Part shown: positions 1-8,304 of the stretch, one piece after another
Layout of the letters: each line of letters opens with the position of its first letter
Numbering within the stretch: the stretch's first letter is position 1
Assembly: GCA_964484485.1 (NCBI GenBank)
Contig: CAZAGD010000231.1
Coordinates: forward strand, 4,834 to 68,833
DNA from: CAZAGD01 sp964484485
GTDB lineage: Bacteria > Desulfobacterota > SM23-61
Direction of reading: 5' to 3'
DNA length: 64,000 bases
Notes under the pieces: generated by a model
Seen by the model: the letters and a program-made list of their open reading frames with translations, nothing else
Databases searched by the model: none
Told to the model about the DNA's origin: nothing
Position numbers and translations under genes: made by a program

Positions 1-27
1 AGGGGGGCCAAGGCCCCCCTTTTTCTA
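1..27. terminator. Strong GC-rich intrinsic terminator hairpin
   Basis: A perfect 9-bp stem (AGGGGGGCC / GGCCCCCCT, two-base loop) at 1-20 is followed by a T run on the plus strand. It would stop a plus-strand transcript entering from outside the window. It also lies 15 bp beyond the stop of the minus-strand hsp20 gene, so it may act in both directions. The T run for the minus orientation would lie outside the window. Confidence 0.8.
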
Positions 28-34
28 GCACCCA

Positions 35-484
35 TCAGCTCACTTCAACTTTAATTTGTTTGGGCTTAGCTTCCTCTACTTTCGGCAGAGTTATCTTTAA
101 AACCCCATCTCTGAATTGGGCTTTCACTTTTTCTTGGGCCACAGTTCCGGGAAGAGTAAAAGCCCTTTGGAAGGTTCCGTAAGCACGTTCCACACGATGA
201 TAATTTTCTTCTTTAACTTCCCGGGCAAATTTTTTCTCACCTTTTAAGGTCAAGGTATTATCTTTTACTTCCACCGATATATCTTCTGGAGCCACTCCCG
301 GAAGTTCAGCATTGAGGACAATAGCTTCATTCGTTTCGTAGATATCCACGGCCGGAACCCAAGAACCTTGGACGATTTCTTCCTCCCGGAAAGGGCTTTG
401 GGTACGGATATCAGAAAACAACCTATTCATCCTTTCTTGCAAAGCAGCAATTTCCCGAAAAGGATCCCAACGAATTAACGCCAT
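35..484 (-). CDS. hsp20: Small heat shock protein, Hsp20/alpha-crystallin family
   Basis: A 149-residue cytoplasmic holdase chaperone that keeps unfolding proteins soluble under stress. The alpha-crystallin domain spans about residues 40-140, with the typical ELPGV segment, the Y-G-x-F-x-R-x-F-x-LP strand pair and a C-terminal KITLPK motif close to the IxI/V anchor of the family. Length is normal. The ATG is preceded by AAGGAGG at about 9 nt. It is the last gene of a minus-strand operon after htrA and the heat-shock sigma factor gene (42-bp gap), so co-expression under heat shock is likely. Confidence 0.95.
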   Translation of the reverse strand: MALIRWDPFREIAALQERMNRLFSDIRTQSPFREEEIVQGSWVPAVDIYETNEAIVLNAELPGVAPEDISVEVKDNTLTLKGEKKFAREVKEENYHRVERAYGTFQRAFTLPGTVAQEKVKAQFRDGVLKITLPKVEEAKPKQIKVEVS

Positions 485-525
485 CTTTTATCCCCTCCTT
501 TCTGAATTTTACTCACACTCAAAAA

Positions 526-1560
526 CTAAGCATTGGGCTCTCTCTTGTCAACCCCCATTTCGTTCTTCTTTTGTTTTTTAGATAATTTTTGTTCCTTGCT
601 CCGGGCGTTTTTTTTAAATTGAAAATGCATCTCCTCCAAATCGGGAAATTTTTCTTTTAAAAATATCTTTAATTTTTCTAAAACTCTTTTTTCTATTTGG
701 CGAGCTCTTTCCCGCGAGATATGTAACTCATCTCCTGCGGCTTGCAGAGTGAGCGGATTTTCAGCCAATAGTCTATGCTGCAAAATAAAAGCTTCTTTAT
801 TCTTTAAAGTCTGGCTAAATTCGGCAATACGCTGCTCAAATATTTCTTTGAATTGGTTATCCGCTACTTTCTCTTCCAAAACTTCGCTATCAGGCAAAAT
901 ATCGAGATAAGTTTGCTGCGTTTCATCTTCCAGTGGGGCGTTAAGAGATAGATCCCCTCCTTCCAAACGCTGATCCATTTCGGCTACTTCTTCCTTACTC
1001 ACCTCTAATTGCCCGGCTAATAGCTTGGGCCCTGGATTAAAACCCATTGCTTCCAGGCGATTCTTCTCTTTTTTGAGGCGGAAAAATAACTTCCGTTGCG
1101 CCTGGGTCGTCCCCACTTTAACCAGACTCCAGTTATCGATAAGGAATTTGAGAATATAAGCTCTAATCCACCAAGAGGCATAGGAAGAAAGTTTTACATC
1201 ACGATAAGGGTTAAATTTTCTTACGGCTTGGAGCAACCCTAAATTTCCTTCTTGAATTAAATCTAAAATATTTGTATAGGCGCGTTGATATTCGAAAGCA
1301 ATCTTGACGACCAAGCGCAAATTAGAGACGATCAAACGGTAGGCGGCGTACCGATCCTTTTCTTCATACCACTTCTTCGCCAACTCAAATTCCTCCTCGC
1401 GGGAAAGGAGAGGAAACTTGCGAATTTCCACTAGGTATTTTTTTAAAGGGTCGAAGACCTCCAGCGCCGTAGATTCCTGGTCTTCCAAATCCATTTCCGG
1501 AAGAGGAGAGAAATCTTCACTCCATTGCGTATGGGAAGAATCCCTTTCTTCTGTGTTCAT
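526..1560 (-). CDS. rpoH: RNA polymerase sigma factor, sigma-32 (RpoH) type
   Basis: A 344-residue sigma-70 family factor that directs RNA polymerase to heat-shock promoters. Region 1.2 (DPLKKYLVEI) starts near residue 38. Region 2 contains NLRLVVKIA, DLIQEGNLGLLQAV and SSYASWWIRAYI. It is followed by VKVGTTQAQRKLFFRL, which closely matches the RpoH box of sigma-32 proteins. Region 4.2 is the ISRERARQIEKRVLEKL helix-turn-helix near residues 280-300. A lysine-rich tail of about 30 residues follows. RpoD and RpoS are less likely because of the RpoH box and the absence of a long region 1.1. The start codon overlaps the htrA stop by 4 bp, implying translational coupling. Confidence 0.9.
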   Translation of the reverse strand: MNTEERDSSHTQWSEDFSPLPEMDLEDQESTALEVFDPLKKYLVEIRKFPLLSREEEFELAKKWYEEKDRYAAYRLIVSNLRLVVKIAFEYQRAYTNILDLIQEGNLGLLQAVRKFNPYRDVKLSSYASWWIRAYILKFLIDNWSLVKVGTTQAQRKLFFRLKKEKNRLEAMGFNPGPKLLAGQLEVSKEEVAEMDQRLEGGDLSLNAPLEDETQQTYLDILPDSEVLEEKVADNQFKEIFEQRIAEFSQTLKNKEAFILQHRLLAENPLTLQAAGDELHISRERARQIEKRVLEKLKIFLKEKFPDLEEMHFQFKKNARSKEQKLSKKQKKNEMGVDKREPNA

Positions 1561-2972
1561 TCGGCCACCACGGTGAGATAGCCGATATCCCCAGTTCGGC
1601 CATCCCGCAACAATAATAAAACTTCTTCCCCAGGCTGAATCTGTGCTAAGAGGCGCAGATAATCGGACAATCCCCGGATAGGTTGATTCTTCATTTGGTA
1701 AATAATATCCCCTGGCTCTATTCCTGCTCGTCCCGCTGGACCTTGGGGATCTACTTTAGTAACTAATACGCCTTCCCGCTTATCTAAACGCTTCCTTCTT
1801 GCTTCCATAATGGATATTTCTTTAACTTCCATCCCCAATTTCTTTCTAACTTCTGTCTCTTCGGCAGCCACCTTAAGCGAAGATGGTTTATAAGCAGAGA
1901 CTTCGGCTTGGACAATCATCTTCTTCCCCTGGCGCCAAAGGCCGATCTCCACCTTCTTCCCTGGTTTGGTGGTGGCCACGCGGTTTCTAAAATCATTAGC
2001 GCTTTCTATCGGCCATCCATCCCAGCTAATAATGACGTCTCCGGTCATGATACCGGCCTTTTCTGCGGGGGAGTTTTTAAAAACGCTATTAACAAAAGCG
2101 CCCTTATGCACCTGCAAATTCATCTTCTTCGCTAAGGCAGGCGTTATCTCTTGCACGGTCAACCCCAACCAACCGCGATTCACCTTGCCGGTTTTAATCA
2201 AATCTTCCGTAATCGCTTTGGCGATATTGCTGGGAATGGCGAAACCGATCCCCTCGAATCCTCCTGATTCAGAAATAATAGCTGTATTGACGCCGATTAC
2301 TTCGCCCAGCAAGTTTAAAAGTGGTCCCCCACTGTTTCCCGGGTTGATAGCTGCATCAGTTTGTATATAATCTTGGTAGCTGGTAGGATCTAAGATCCCA
2401 GTCCGATGTTTAGCACTAATGATGCCGGCAGTTACTGTCTGCTCTAGGCCGCGGGGATTTCCTATAGCCACTACCCACTCGCCAACCCGCAATTTGTCAG
2501 AATTACCAAAACTTAAATAAGGAATATTGGCCGGAGGCTTAATTTTAATTACGGCCAAATCAGTTTTGGGGTCTGTGCCAATGATTTTGGCAGGGAATTC
2601 TTCTCCAGAAGCCATTTTTACGATAATTTTTGTCGCGCCACTAACTACGTGGTTGTTAGTTACTATATGCCCTTCTTTATCAACAATCATTCCTGTCCCA
2701 ATGCCCCGGAGCTCCTTTTTATAACTGCGCGGCCCTTGGGGTAAGCCAAAAAAATAACGGAAAAAGGGATCGCCTTCAAAGGGGAATACGGGTACCGGAA
2801 CTTCTACCCGCTGGATTACTTCAATGTGCACAACAGCCGGCATGGCTTTCTGAGCTACATCAGCTATAGCGGTGGTCAAATCTAAAGCAACTGCCTTTGG
2901 TGGTTCTTCCCCAATTCCTGCCTGAATAAATATGCTTTCAAAGCATATTAAAAAAATTAAGGCTACCCTCAA
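1557..2972 (-). CDS. htrA: Periplasmic serine protease/chaperone, DegP/HtrA family (possible ATT start at 2987)
   Basis: A trypsin-fold envelope protease that degrades misfolded exported proteins. A hydrophobic N-terminus of about 20 residues looks like a signal peptide. The catalytic triad is visible as His108 (TNNHVV), Asp138 (TDLAVI) and Ser214 (GNSGG), numbered from the TTG at 2972. Two PDZ domains follow, near residues 260-350 and 385-470. The length of 471 is normal. The AGGAGG at 2996-3001 lies 23 nt from that TTG, too far for normal initiation, but 8 nt from an in-frame ATT at 2985-2987. Starting there gives ISPNFLRVALIF, a better signal-peptide n-region. First gene of the htrA-rpoH-hsp20 operon. 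Confidence 0.93.
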   Translation of the reverse strand: MRVALIFLICFESIFIQAGIGEEPPKAVALDLTTAIADVAQKAMPAVVHIEVIQRVEVPVPVFPFEGDPFFRYFFGLPQGPRSYKKELRGIGTGMIVDKEGHIVTNNHVVSGATKIIVKMASGEEFPAKIIGTDPKTDLAVIKIKPPANIPYLSFGNSDKLRVGEWVVAIGNPRGLEQTVTAGIISAKHRTGILDPTSYQDYIQTDAAINPGNSGGPLLNLLGEVIGVNTAIISESGGFEGIGFAIPSNIAKAITEDLIKTGKVNRGWLGLTVQEITPALAKKMNLQVHKGAFVNSVFKNSPAEKAGIMTGDVIISWDGWPIESANDFRNRVATTKPGKKVEIGLWRQGKKMIVQAEVSAYKPSSLKVAAEETEVRKKLGMEVKEISIMEARRKRLDKREGVLVTKVDPQGPAGRAGIEPGDIIYQMKNQPIRGLSDYLRLLAQIQPGEEVLLLLRDGRTGDIGYLTVVAE

Positions 2973-3298
2973 AAAATTAGGCGAAATAATTATTTCCTCC
3001 TCTTAATTCTATATAAATTTAAAAATTCTTCTTCATGAACAGGAATTAAACTATTTAAAATGTTAACCTTTTAATTGGCCAAAGTCAATCATACCCATTT
3101 CGGACTGTCGATCAGTTTTGTTTTAATGACTTTAAAATGATTTATCAATGCTGGCTCAGATTCAAATTTAAAAATGATCGAGCCCACGCCCATTTGTGAC
3201 TGTTTAAAATTTTTAATTTTTCGCCAACATGGTCTGAGGAGAAAGAGGAATATTAATAAGCCCCAAATATTCCTCCTCCTGCCGGTTTTATTTTTAAT
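2973..3298. other. Non-coding gap with copies of the TGATCGAC repeat motif
   Basis: This 326-bp AT-rich gap holds the htrA Shine-Dalgarno sequence. It also holds two facing copies of a motif seen elsewhere in the window: CTGTCGATCAGTTTTG at 3104-3119 (minus orientation) and AAATTTAAAAATGATCGAG at about 3164-3181 (plus orientation, weaker). I see no gene. The plus-strand open frame here runs into the antisense of the RraA-like gene and is not credible. Confidence 0.5.
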
Positions 3299-4000
3299 CT
3301 ATTTAGCCGTTGGCCAGGTAGGTCGAGGCGACATGTATAATTCTTGGAGGCCGGCCATGGTAAATTTGTCTGATTTGCAAAAATTAATAACTTTTCTTTC
3401 CCAGTCTTCGATTAATTGGGCGGCTTGCGGAACATCTTTAGCTATTGTTAAAGGGATGGAGATCACCCCGTGTTTATCACCCATGATTAAGTCTCCCGGT
3501 TTCACTAAAAGGCCGCCCACTTTCACAGGTATGCCTACATCAACAAGATGCACATACGCATGGGAGACAGATATGCAACTGGCAAAAAAATGAAAACCTA
3601 ATTCTTTAACTTCATCTAAATCTCTTACGGAACCATCTGTAACCGCGCCCACACAACCCAAGGCCCGATGAATATTGGCATTTACTTCCCCCCAGAATGA
3701 TCCGACTACAGGACGATCAAGATCGTGAATGACCGCTACTCGAGGGGCGGGTATTTTCTGAATCTCCTCCCACCATTGCTGTGGCTGGATTCGCCGACCT
3801 TCTGGCGATTCGGCACTGATGACGGCCGTAACGGCATAGCCAATCATCGGCCCTAGGTCAGAAAAAAGACATTTAATTTCCGGAAGCATGAACCCTTCGT
3901 TTCGGGGACGAACATTGAAAAGCTCAATGGCATTCGCTACGGCACAGGTCGACCAACGGCGGAGAGCTTCTATTTCTTCTTTTTTTAAATAGGAGCTCAT
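3299..4000 (-). CDS. RraA-like family protein (HMG/CHA aldolase-type fold)
   Basis: A 233-residue member of the RraA / demethylmenaquinone methyltransferase-like family. This fold includes class II 4-hydroxy-4-methyl-2-oxoglutarate aldolases and RNase E inhibitors. The diagnostic stretch is GAVTDGSVRDLDEVKELGFHFFA near residues 137-160, carrying the GxxxDGxxRD signature; the Arg-Asp pair binds substrate and metal in the aldolases. It is followed by VHLVDVGIPVKVGGLLVKPGDLIMGDKHGVISIP, the usual C-terminal half. The ATG has AAAGGAGG about 7 nt upstream. It stands alone, so the substrate cannot be read from neighbours. A second, more divergent relative lies at 29.2 kb. Confidence 0.85.
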   Translation of the reverse strand: MSSYLKKEEIEALRRWSTCAVANAIELFNVRPRNEGFMLPEIKCLFSDLGPMIGYAVTAVISAESPEGRRIQPQQWWEEIQKIPAPRVAVIHDLDRPVVGSFWGEVNANIHRALGCVGAVTDGSVRDLDEVKELGFHFFASCISVSHAYVHLVDVGIPVKVGGLLVKPGDLIMGDKHGVISIPLTIAKDVPQAAQLIEDWERKVINFCKSDKFTMAGLQELYMSPRPTWPTAK

Positions 4001-4076
4001 TCATGATCCTCCTTTCGATGGTAAAATTTGCCTGACAAGATTTAAACGCATTTTGTCACCCTTTATTAATCGGGGT

Positions 4077-4300
4077 AATTAAATATTTACAGTTATCACT
4101 CTTACCTTTTCCCGTGTTTGGTCATATCGACTTTTTCCAATGCGACTGGGTCGTAATTTGGCATAAGAAATGAAACCAAATGCAGCCAGGGACAAGCCCT
4201 TGCCCTACGTTTGAGATTTTTTAACTTCTCGTGGGGCAAACCCTTGGGGCTTGCCGGACCATGCATGAAGATGTAATTTATTTTATGTTCCCATTAATAA
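4077..4300. repeat. Dispersed intergenic repeat, copy 1 (about 224 bp)
   Basis: It matches 24403-24629 almost end to end by eye, from AATTAAATATTTACAG to CCCATTAATAA. The centre carries two hairpin-forming segments, GACAAGCCCTTGCCCTACG and GTGGGGCAAACCCTTGGGG, inverted relative to each other and separated by a T-rich spacer. No protein is encoded. The element fills most of the 345-bp gap between the RraA-like gene and the next gene. Confidence 0.85.
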
Positions 4301-4345
4301 GTCAAGTTCAATTAAACGAATAGTCCATTTAAAAATCTTGAGTCA

Positions 4346-4708
4346 TTAATTGGCCAGCCATCTCAATACTCGGAAATGAAAAGCAGCCTGATTCAATCCC
4401 TCCATTTCGCAAAAAACTTTGAAGAAATCGGTACCTTTTATTAGGTAAACAAAATCCCTCATGAATAAGGAAATTATTAACCCTTCACCCGAAGATGGAT
4501 TCAGGCCTTTTTCTTTAAGATATTTGGCTAATTTGGGATAGACTATATCACGTAAATAATCCCAGGTCTTATCCTTATCCAACACTACTTCATAAATAAG
4601 TAAGGAGTCGCCCTCTTTTTCTCTAAGCTCATAAGCCACTTTGTTGTACTCAATTCCGGGGACTATTTTAAAAGCTTTTGTTAACAAAAGGTCTTTATAA
4701 TCAGGCAT
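4346..4708 (-). CDS. Conserved-looking hypothetical protein, 120 aa
   Basis: I do not recognise this protein. It is 120 residues, soluble, with mixed alpha/beta character and no signal peptide or cysteine cluster. Visible segments are a charged YELREKEGDSLLIYEVVLDK stretch and a hydrophobic LIISLFMRDFVYLIKGTDFFKVF stretch. There is no clear Shine-Dalgarno before the ATG. It lies alone, divergent from the DUF1614 gene and downstream of a repeat element. Codon use resembles its neighbours, so I accept it as a real gene without a function. Confidence 0.6.
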   Translation of the reverse strand: MPDYKDLLLTKAFKIVPGIEYNKVAYELREKEGDSLLIYEVVLDKDKTWDYLRDIVYPKLAKYLKEKGLNPSSGEGLIISLFMRDFVYLIKGTDFFKVFCEMEGLNQAAFHFRVLRWLAN

Positions 4709-4817
4709 AATCAGTTTTTTGAAGTAATTAGGTTTTTTATTTTTTATAATTGCTATGTCTTACTTATCATGATATAGAAATTTAAAAGAGGCAAGTCAAT
4801 TTTTAAAAGGTTCCCTT

Positions 4818-5495
4818 ATGCTTTATAGCCCTATCGCAGGTATTTTCTTTATCATCTTCTTTTTATTTACTACTTTTTTCTTATTGCTCATTCAGATTAA
4901 CGTTATAACTCTGGCCTTTATTAAAATTGGGATTTCACCTCAAGTAGTTATGGTAACGCTTTTCTTTATTTTAATAGGCAGTTTTATAAACATTCCCATT
5001 ATGAAGATTCCTCAAGAAACCATGGTCAGCCAAAAGAGAATCAATTTTTTTGGGTTTACCTACATAATTCCGGTCTGGAAAAAGAAAGTGACCGTTTTGG
5101 CGATTAATGTGGGAGGTGCTGTTATTCCTTCTATAGTCTCCTTTTATTTGCTTTTTAAATCCGGATTGTATTTTAAAGGAATTCTGGCCACTCTTTTTAT
5201 TACGATCATATGCTATAAGTTGGCCAAGCCCATAAGAGGAATAGGAATTGCGCTTCCTTTCTTTATTCCCCCTTCTTTGGCGGCTATTTTTTCCATGATC
5301 ATTGCCTATGATTCAGCACCTATAATTGCTTATATATCCGGAACATTAGGAACATTAATCGGAGCCGATATTCTTAATTTAAAAAAAATTAGCCAACTGG
5401 GGGCTCCAGTAGCTTCTATTGGCGGAGCTGGGACTTTTGATGGAATTTTTCTCACAGGTATTCTGGCCGTCTTATTTTCTTCCATCTTTTCGTAA
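4818..5495 (+). CDS. DUF1614 family integral membrane protein
   Basis: A 225-residue polytopic inner-membrane protein with about seven hydrophobic segments. The C-terminal GGAGTFDGIFLTGILAVL is characteristic of DUF1614, a family without a known biochemical role found in archaea and anaerobic bacteria. A conserved GSFINIPI segment lies near residue 55. The ATG follows an AAAAGG. The nearest plus-strand gene is an aminotransferase about 90 bp downstream, so co-transcription is possible. Function unknown. Confidence 0.8.
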   Translation: MLYSPIAGIFFIIFFLFTTFFLLLIQINVITLAFIKIGISPQVVMVTLFFILIGSFINIPIMKIPQETMVSQKRINFFGFTYIIPVWKKKVTVLAINVGGAVIPSIVSFYLLFKSGLYFKGILATLFITIICYKLAKPIRGIGIALPFFIPPSLAAIFSMIIAYDSAPIIAYISGTLGTLIGADILNLKKISQLGAPVASIGGAGTFDGIFLTGILAVLFSSIFS

Positions 5496-5584
5496 AAAGA
5501 GAGCATGATAAACTTGCTTAAAATTTATCCTCTGCTCTGGGGCGTTTAAAAAGTTGGCTCAATTTATTGAAAGGGAGAATAAAA

Positions 5585-6724
5585 ATGGATATTGCTGAAA
5601 GAATAAAAAATATTCAAGGTTCTGAGCGTTCCCAAAGAAAAATAACTGTCCCGCCAGGAGCAATTCGTTTAGATTTGGGCGATCCTGATTTTCCTACTCC
5701 CCTACATATTCAAGAGGCTGCTTTTAAAGCAATGCGCGACAATTTTACTCATTATGGTAATGCTTATGGGGAAGAGGACTTGCGTGAGGCTATCTGCCAC
5801 CGCCTCTTCCAGGACTTGGGAGTAAGAAAAACCCCTGAAAATGTTTTAATCACGGTCGGCGGAATCGAGGCGATTAATACTATCTGTGCTACTTACCTAA
5901 ACCCGGGAGATGAGGTAATCGTTTTTGATCCAGGATATTCTGCCTATGCGGTCTCGGCGACTTTGTTTGGAGGTCACCCCATTGCTGTCCCTCTCTTAGA
6001 TGACTTCCATATTGATTTTGATATATTAAAGAAAAAAATTAGCCTCCGCACAAAAATAATATTTCTGGCTAACCCCAGTAACCCCACAGCCACCGTTCTC
6101 CGCCAAGAAGAAGTGATCAACCTAGCGCAGATTGCCCAAGCTCATAATCTGTTGTTAGTTGTGGATGAGGTTTATCACAAGTTGATTTACGATGGACATA
6201 AGCATTTCTCTATCTGCCAGGTCGAAGAGGCTAAAAACAAAACTATTCTCTTAAATAGTTTTTCTAAAACCTACGCCATGACTGGCTGGCGGGTAGGCTA
6301 CGTAGTAGCTGAACCTGAAATCATTAAAAATCTCATTCATTTCCATCGGGCCCTGGTAAGCTGTGTGAGCGTCCCGGCCCAAAAAGCCTGCGTTACGGCT
6401 CTTCTGGGGCCTCAAGATTGCGTGACCAAGATGGTCGCTGAATTTGACCAGAGAAGAAAATTGGTAGCAGAAGGGCTGGGAAAAATTGCCCGTTTAACTT
6501 GCCAACCTTGCGCTGGAGCTTTTTACTTTTTCCCCAAATTTGGGCATCAATTGAGCAGCAAAGACATGACTAACTATTTGCTCAGCCAAGGGATTCTGTT
6601 GCGTAGTGGAACAGAATTTGGAGAAAAGGGAGAAAAGCATATGCGTATTTCTTTTGCCACTTCTTTGGATGATCTGCGCGAAGGATTGCTTAGGCTAAAA
6701 AAAGCTTTAGATGAGCTTCCCTAA
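5585..6724 (+). CDS. PLP-dependent aminotransferase, class I/II (aspartate-aminotransferase-like)
   Basis: A 379-residue fold-type I aminotransferase transferring amino groups between amino acids and 2-oxo acids. Recognisable are the substrate-binding LGDPDFPTP, the cofactor-contacting GGIEAI, NPSNPTATV (Asn), VVDEVYHKL (Asp and Tyr) and the Schiff-base lysine in SFSKTYAMTGWRVGY. The C-terminal MRISFA arginine binds the substrate carboxylate. The ATG at 5585 has AAAGGGAG about 7 nt upstream, so it is preferred over a TTG six codons earlier. Substrate specificity is not determined. The last 35 bp overlap the 3' end of glpK on the other strand. Confidence 0.9.
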   Translation: MDIAERIKNIQGSERSQRKITVPPGAIRLDLGDPDFPTPLHIQEAAFKAMRDNFTHYGNAYGEEDLREAICHRLFQDLGVRKTPENVLITVGGIEAINTICATYLNPGDEVIVFDPGYSAYAVSATLFGGHPIAVPLLDDFHIDFDILKKKISLRTKIIFLANPSNPTATVLRQEEVINLAQIAQAHNLLLVVDEVYHKLIYDGHKHFSICQVEEAKNKTILLNSFSKTYAMTGWRVGYVVAEPEIIKNLIHFHRALVSCVSVPAQKACVTALLGPQDCVTKMVAEFDQRRKLVAEGLGKIARLTCQPCAGAFYFFPKFGHQLSSKDMTNYLLSQGILLRSGTEFGEKGEKHMRISFATSLDDLREGLLRLKKALDELP

Positions 6725-8243
6725 AAAGGTTGACTTTTTTCTCCGCCGCCCAGTGGCGAGCCTTAGAAACGGCTATCTGCCAGCGTTCATAGAGCAACTC
6801 GCGCTGCGCCGCCCGAAGACGCGGCGTAAATTTTTTTTTGATTTTAAAATTTTGGGATAATTCTTGCTGGTCTTTCCAATAACCCACGGCTAAACCAGCT
6901 AAATAGGCCGCCCCCAAAGAAGTAACTTCTGTCACTTCGGGAACGACCACCGGAACTCCTAAGATGTCGGCCTGAAACTGCATGAGAAAACTATTGGCCG
7001 TTGCTCCTCCATCTGCGCGCAGTTCTTTTAATTTTAGACCGGCATCTCTTTCCATGCATTCTAAAACATCTCGCGTTTGATAAGCAATCGCTTCCAGAGC
7101 TGCGCGAGCTATATGCGCTTTCGTCGTCCCCCGAGTTAATCCCAAGATGGCTCCCCGGGCAAACATGTCCCAATAAGGAGCACCCAAGCCGACAAAAGCT
7201 GGGACAAAATATACACCCTCATTAGAATTCAAGCTGGCCGCCAATGATTCGCTCTCCTTAGCCTGAGTAATAATTTGCAAGCCATCCCGCAGCCATTGGA
7301 CAACCGCCCCACCAATAAAAACGCTGCCCTCTAAGGCATAATCCACCTTTCCGGATAATCCCCAGCTAATGGTCGTTAAGAGATTATTTTGGGAAATAGC
7401 TGGTTTATCTCCGGTATGCATTAAAAGAAAACAACCAGTTCCGTAGGTATTCTTGGACTGCCCCTTCTGAAAGCAAGTTTGTCCAAATAGCGCTCCTTGT
7501 TGATCGCCAATAATTCCACATATGGGTACTTCCCCGCCGAAAAAGACCTCTGGAGAAGTATAACCATAGAAATGACTCGAAGGTTTAACTTGGGGCAGAA
7601 TGCTTGCCGGAATACCAAAATAATTTAAGATATCCTTGTCCCAAGAAAGGTCATGGATATTAAAAAAAAGAGTCCGCGAGGCATTGGAATAATCGGTGAC
7701 ATGCAGTCTCCTGCCGCTTAATTGATAAGCCAGCCAGCTATCCACTGTCCCAAAAGCTATGTCGCCCTGTTCAGCAGCCTTGCGCAATTTTTGGTTATGT
7801 TCTAAGATCCATTTTATTTTTGTGCCAGAAAAATAAGCATCTATTATCAAGCCAGTTTTTTGACGAACTTTTTTACCAAAGGTGCTTTGCTTTAGCCGCG
7901 CACATTCTGCTGCCGTTCGCCGGCATTGCCAGACTATGGCATTGTAAACCGGTTGGCCTTTATCCCGCCGCCAAAGAATGGTGGTTTCTCTTTGATTTGT
8001 TATACCTATGGCAGCCAGCTGGGAAGGAGAAATATGGGCCGCATCTAAGGCCCTCTTCACGGCCGCCATTTGTGACTCCCAGATCTCCAGCGGATCATGT
8101 TCTACCCATCCCGGCTTGGGGTATATTTGCCTTATTTCCTGGCTACCCAGGCCGACGATTTTCCCTTGGTGATTATAAACAATTGCCCGCGAACTGGTTG
8201 TCCCTTGATCTAAGGCCAAAATATACTTCTTTTTCATGCTCAT
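6690..8243 (-). CDS. glpK: Glycerol kinase
   Basis: A 517-residue FGGY-family kinase that phosphorylates glycerol to glycerol 3-phosphate in the cytoplasm. N-terminal ALDQGTTSSRAIV is the ATP phosphate-binding loop. GITNQRETTILW, the DGGA loop in the second half and TEVTSLGAAYLAGLAVGYW are typical of glycerol kinase. There is an extra tail of about 15 residues relative to the usual length near 500. Two in-frame ATG codons lie 6 bp apart. No glpF or glpD is adjacent. It overlaps the convergent aminotransferase gene by 35 bp and begins 61 bp after the acyl-CoA operon, so it may be its last gene. Confidence 0.93.
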   Translation of the reverse strand: MSMKKKYILALDQGTTSSRAIVYNHQGKIVGLGSQEIRQIYPKPGWVEHDPLEIWESQMAAVKRALDAAHISPSQLAAIGITNQRETTILWRRDKGQPVYNAIVWQCRRTAAECARLKQSTFGKKVRQKTGLIIDAYFSGTKIKWILEHNQKLRKAAEQGDIAFGTVDSWLAYQLSGRRLHVTDYSNASRTLFFNIHDLSWDKDILNYFGIPASILPQVKPSSHFYGYTSPEVFFGGEVPICGIIGDQQGALFGQTCFQKGQSKNTYGTGCFLLMHTGDKPAISQNNLLTTISWGLSGKVDYALEGSVFIGGAVVQWLRDGLQIITQAKESESLAASLNSNEGVYFVPAFVGLGAPYWDMFARGAILGLTRGTTKAHIARAALEAIAYQTRDVLECMERDAGLKLKELRADGGATANSFLMQFQADILGVPVVVPEVTEVTSLGAAYLAGLAVGYWKDQQELSQNFKIKKKFTPRLRAAQRELLYERWQIAVSKARHWAAEKKVNLFREAHLKLFLA

Positions 8244-8304
8244 CTTTCCGCCAAGAAGGCCTCTGCTCTTAATTGCTGCGGTTGAAGGTGACTATCTTCA
8301 AATG

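Noticed and set aside
3174..3593. 139-codon plus-strand frame
   Set aside because: Most of it is antisense to the RraA-like gene, which has a strong ribosome site and clear family motifs.
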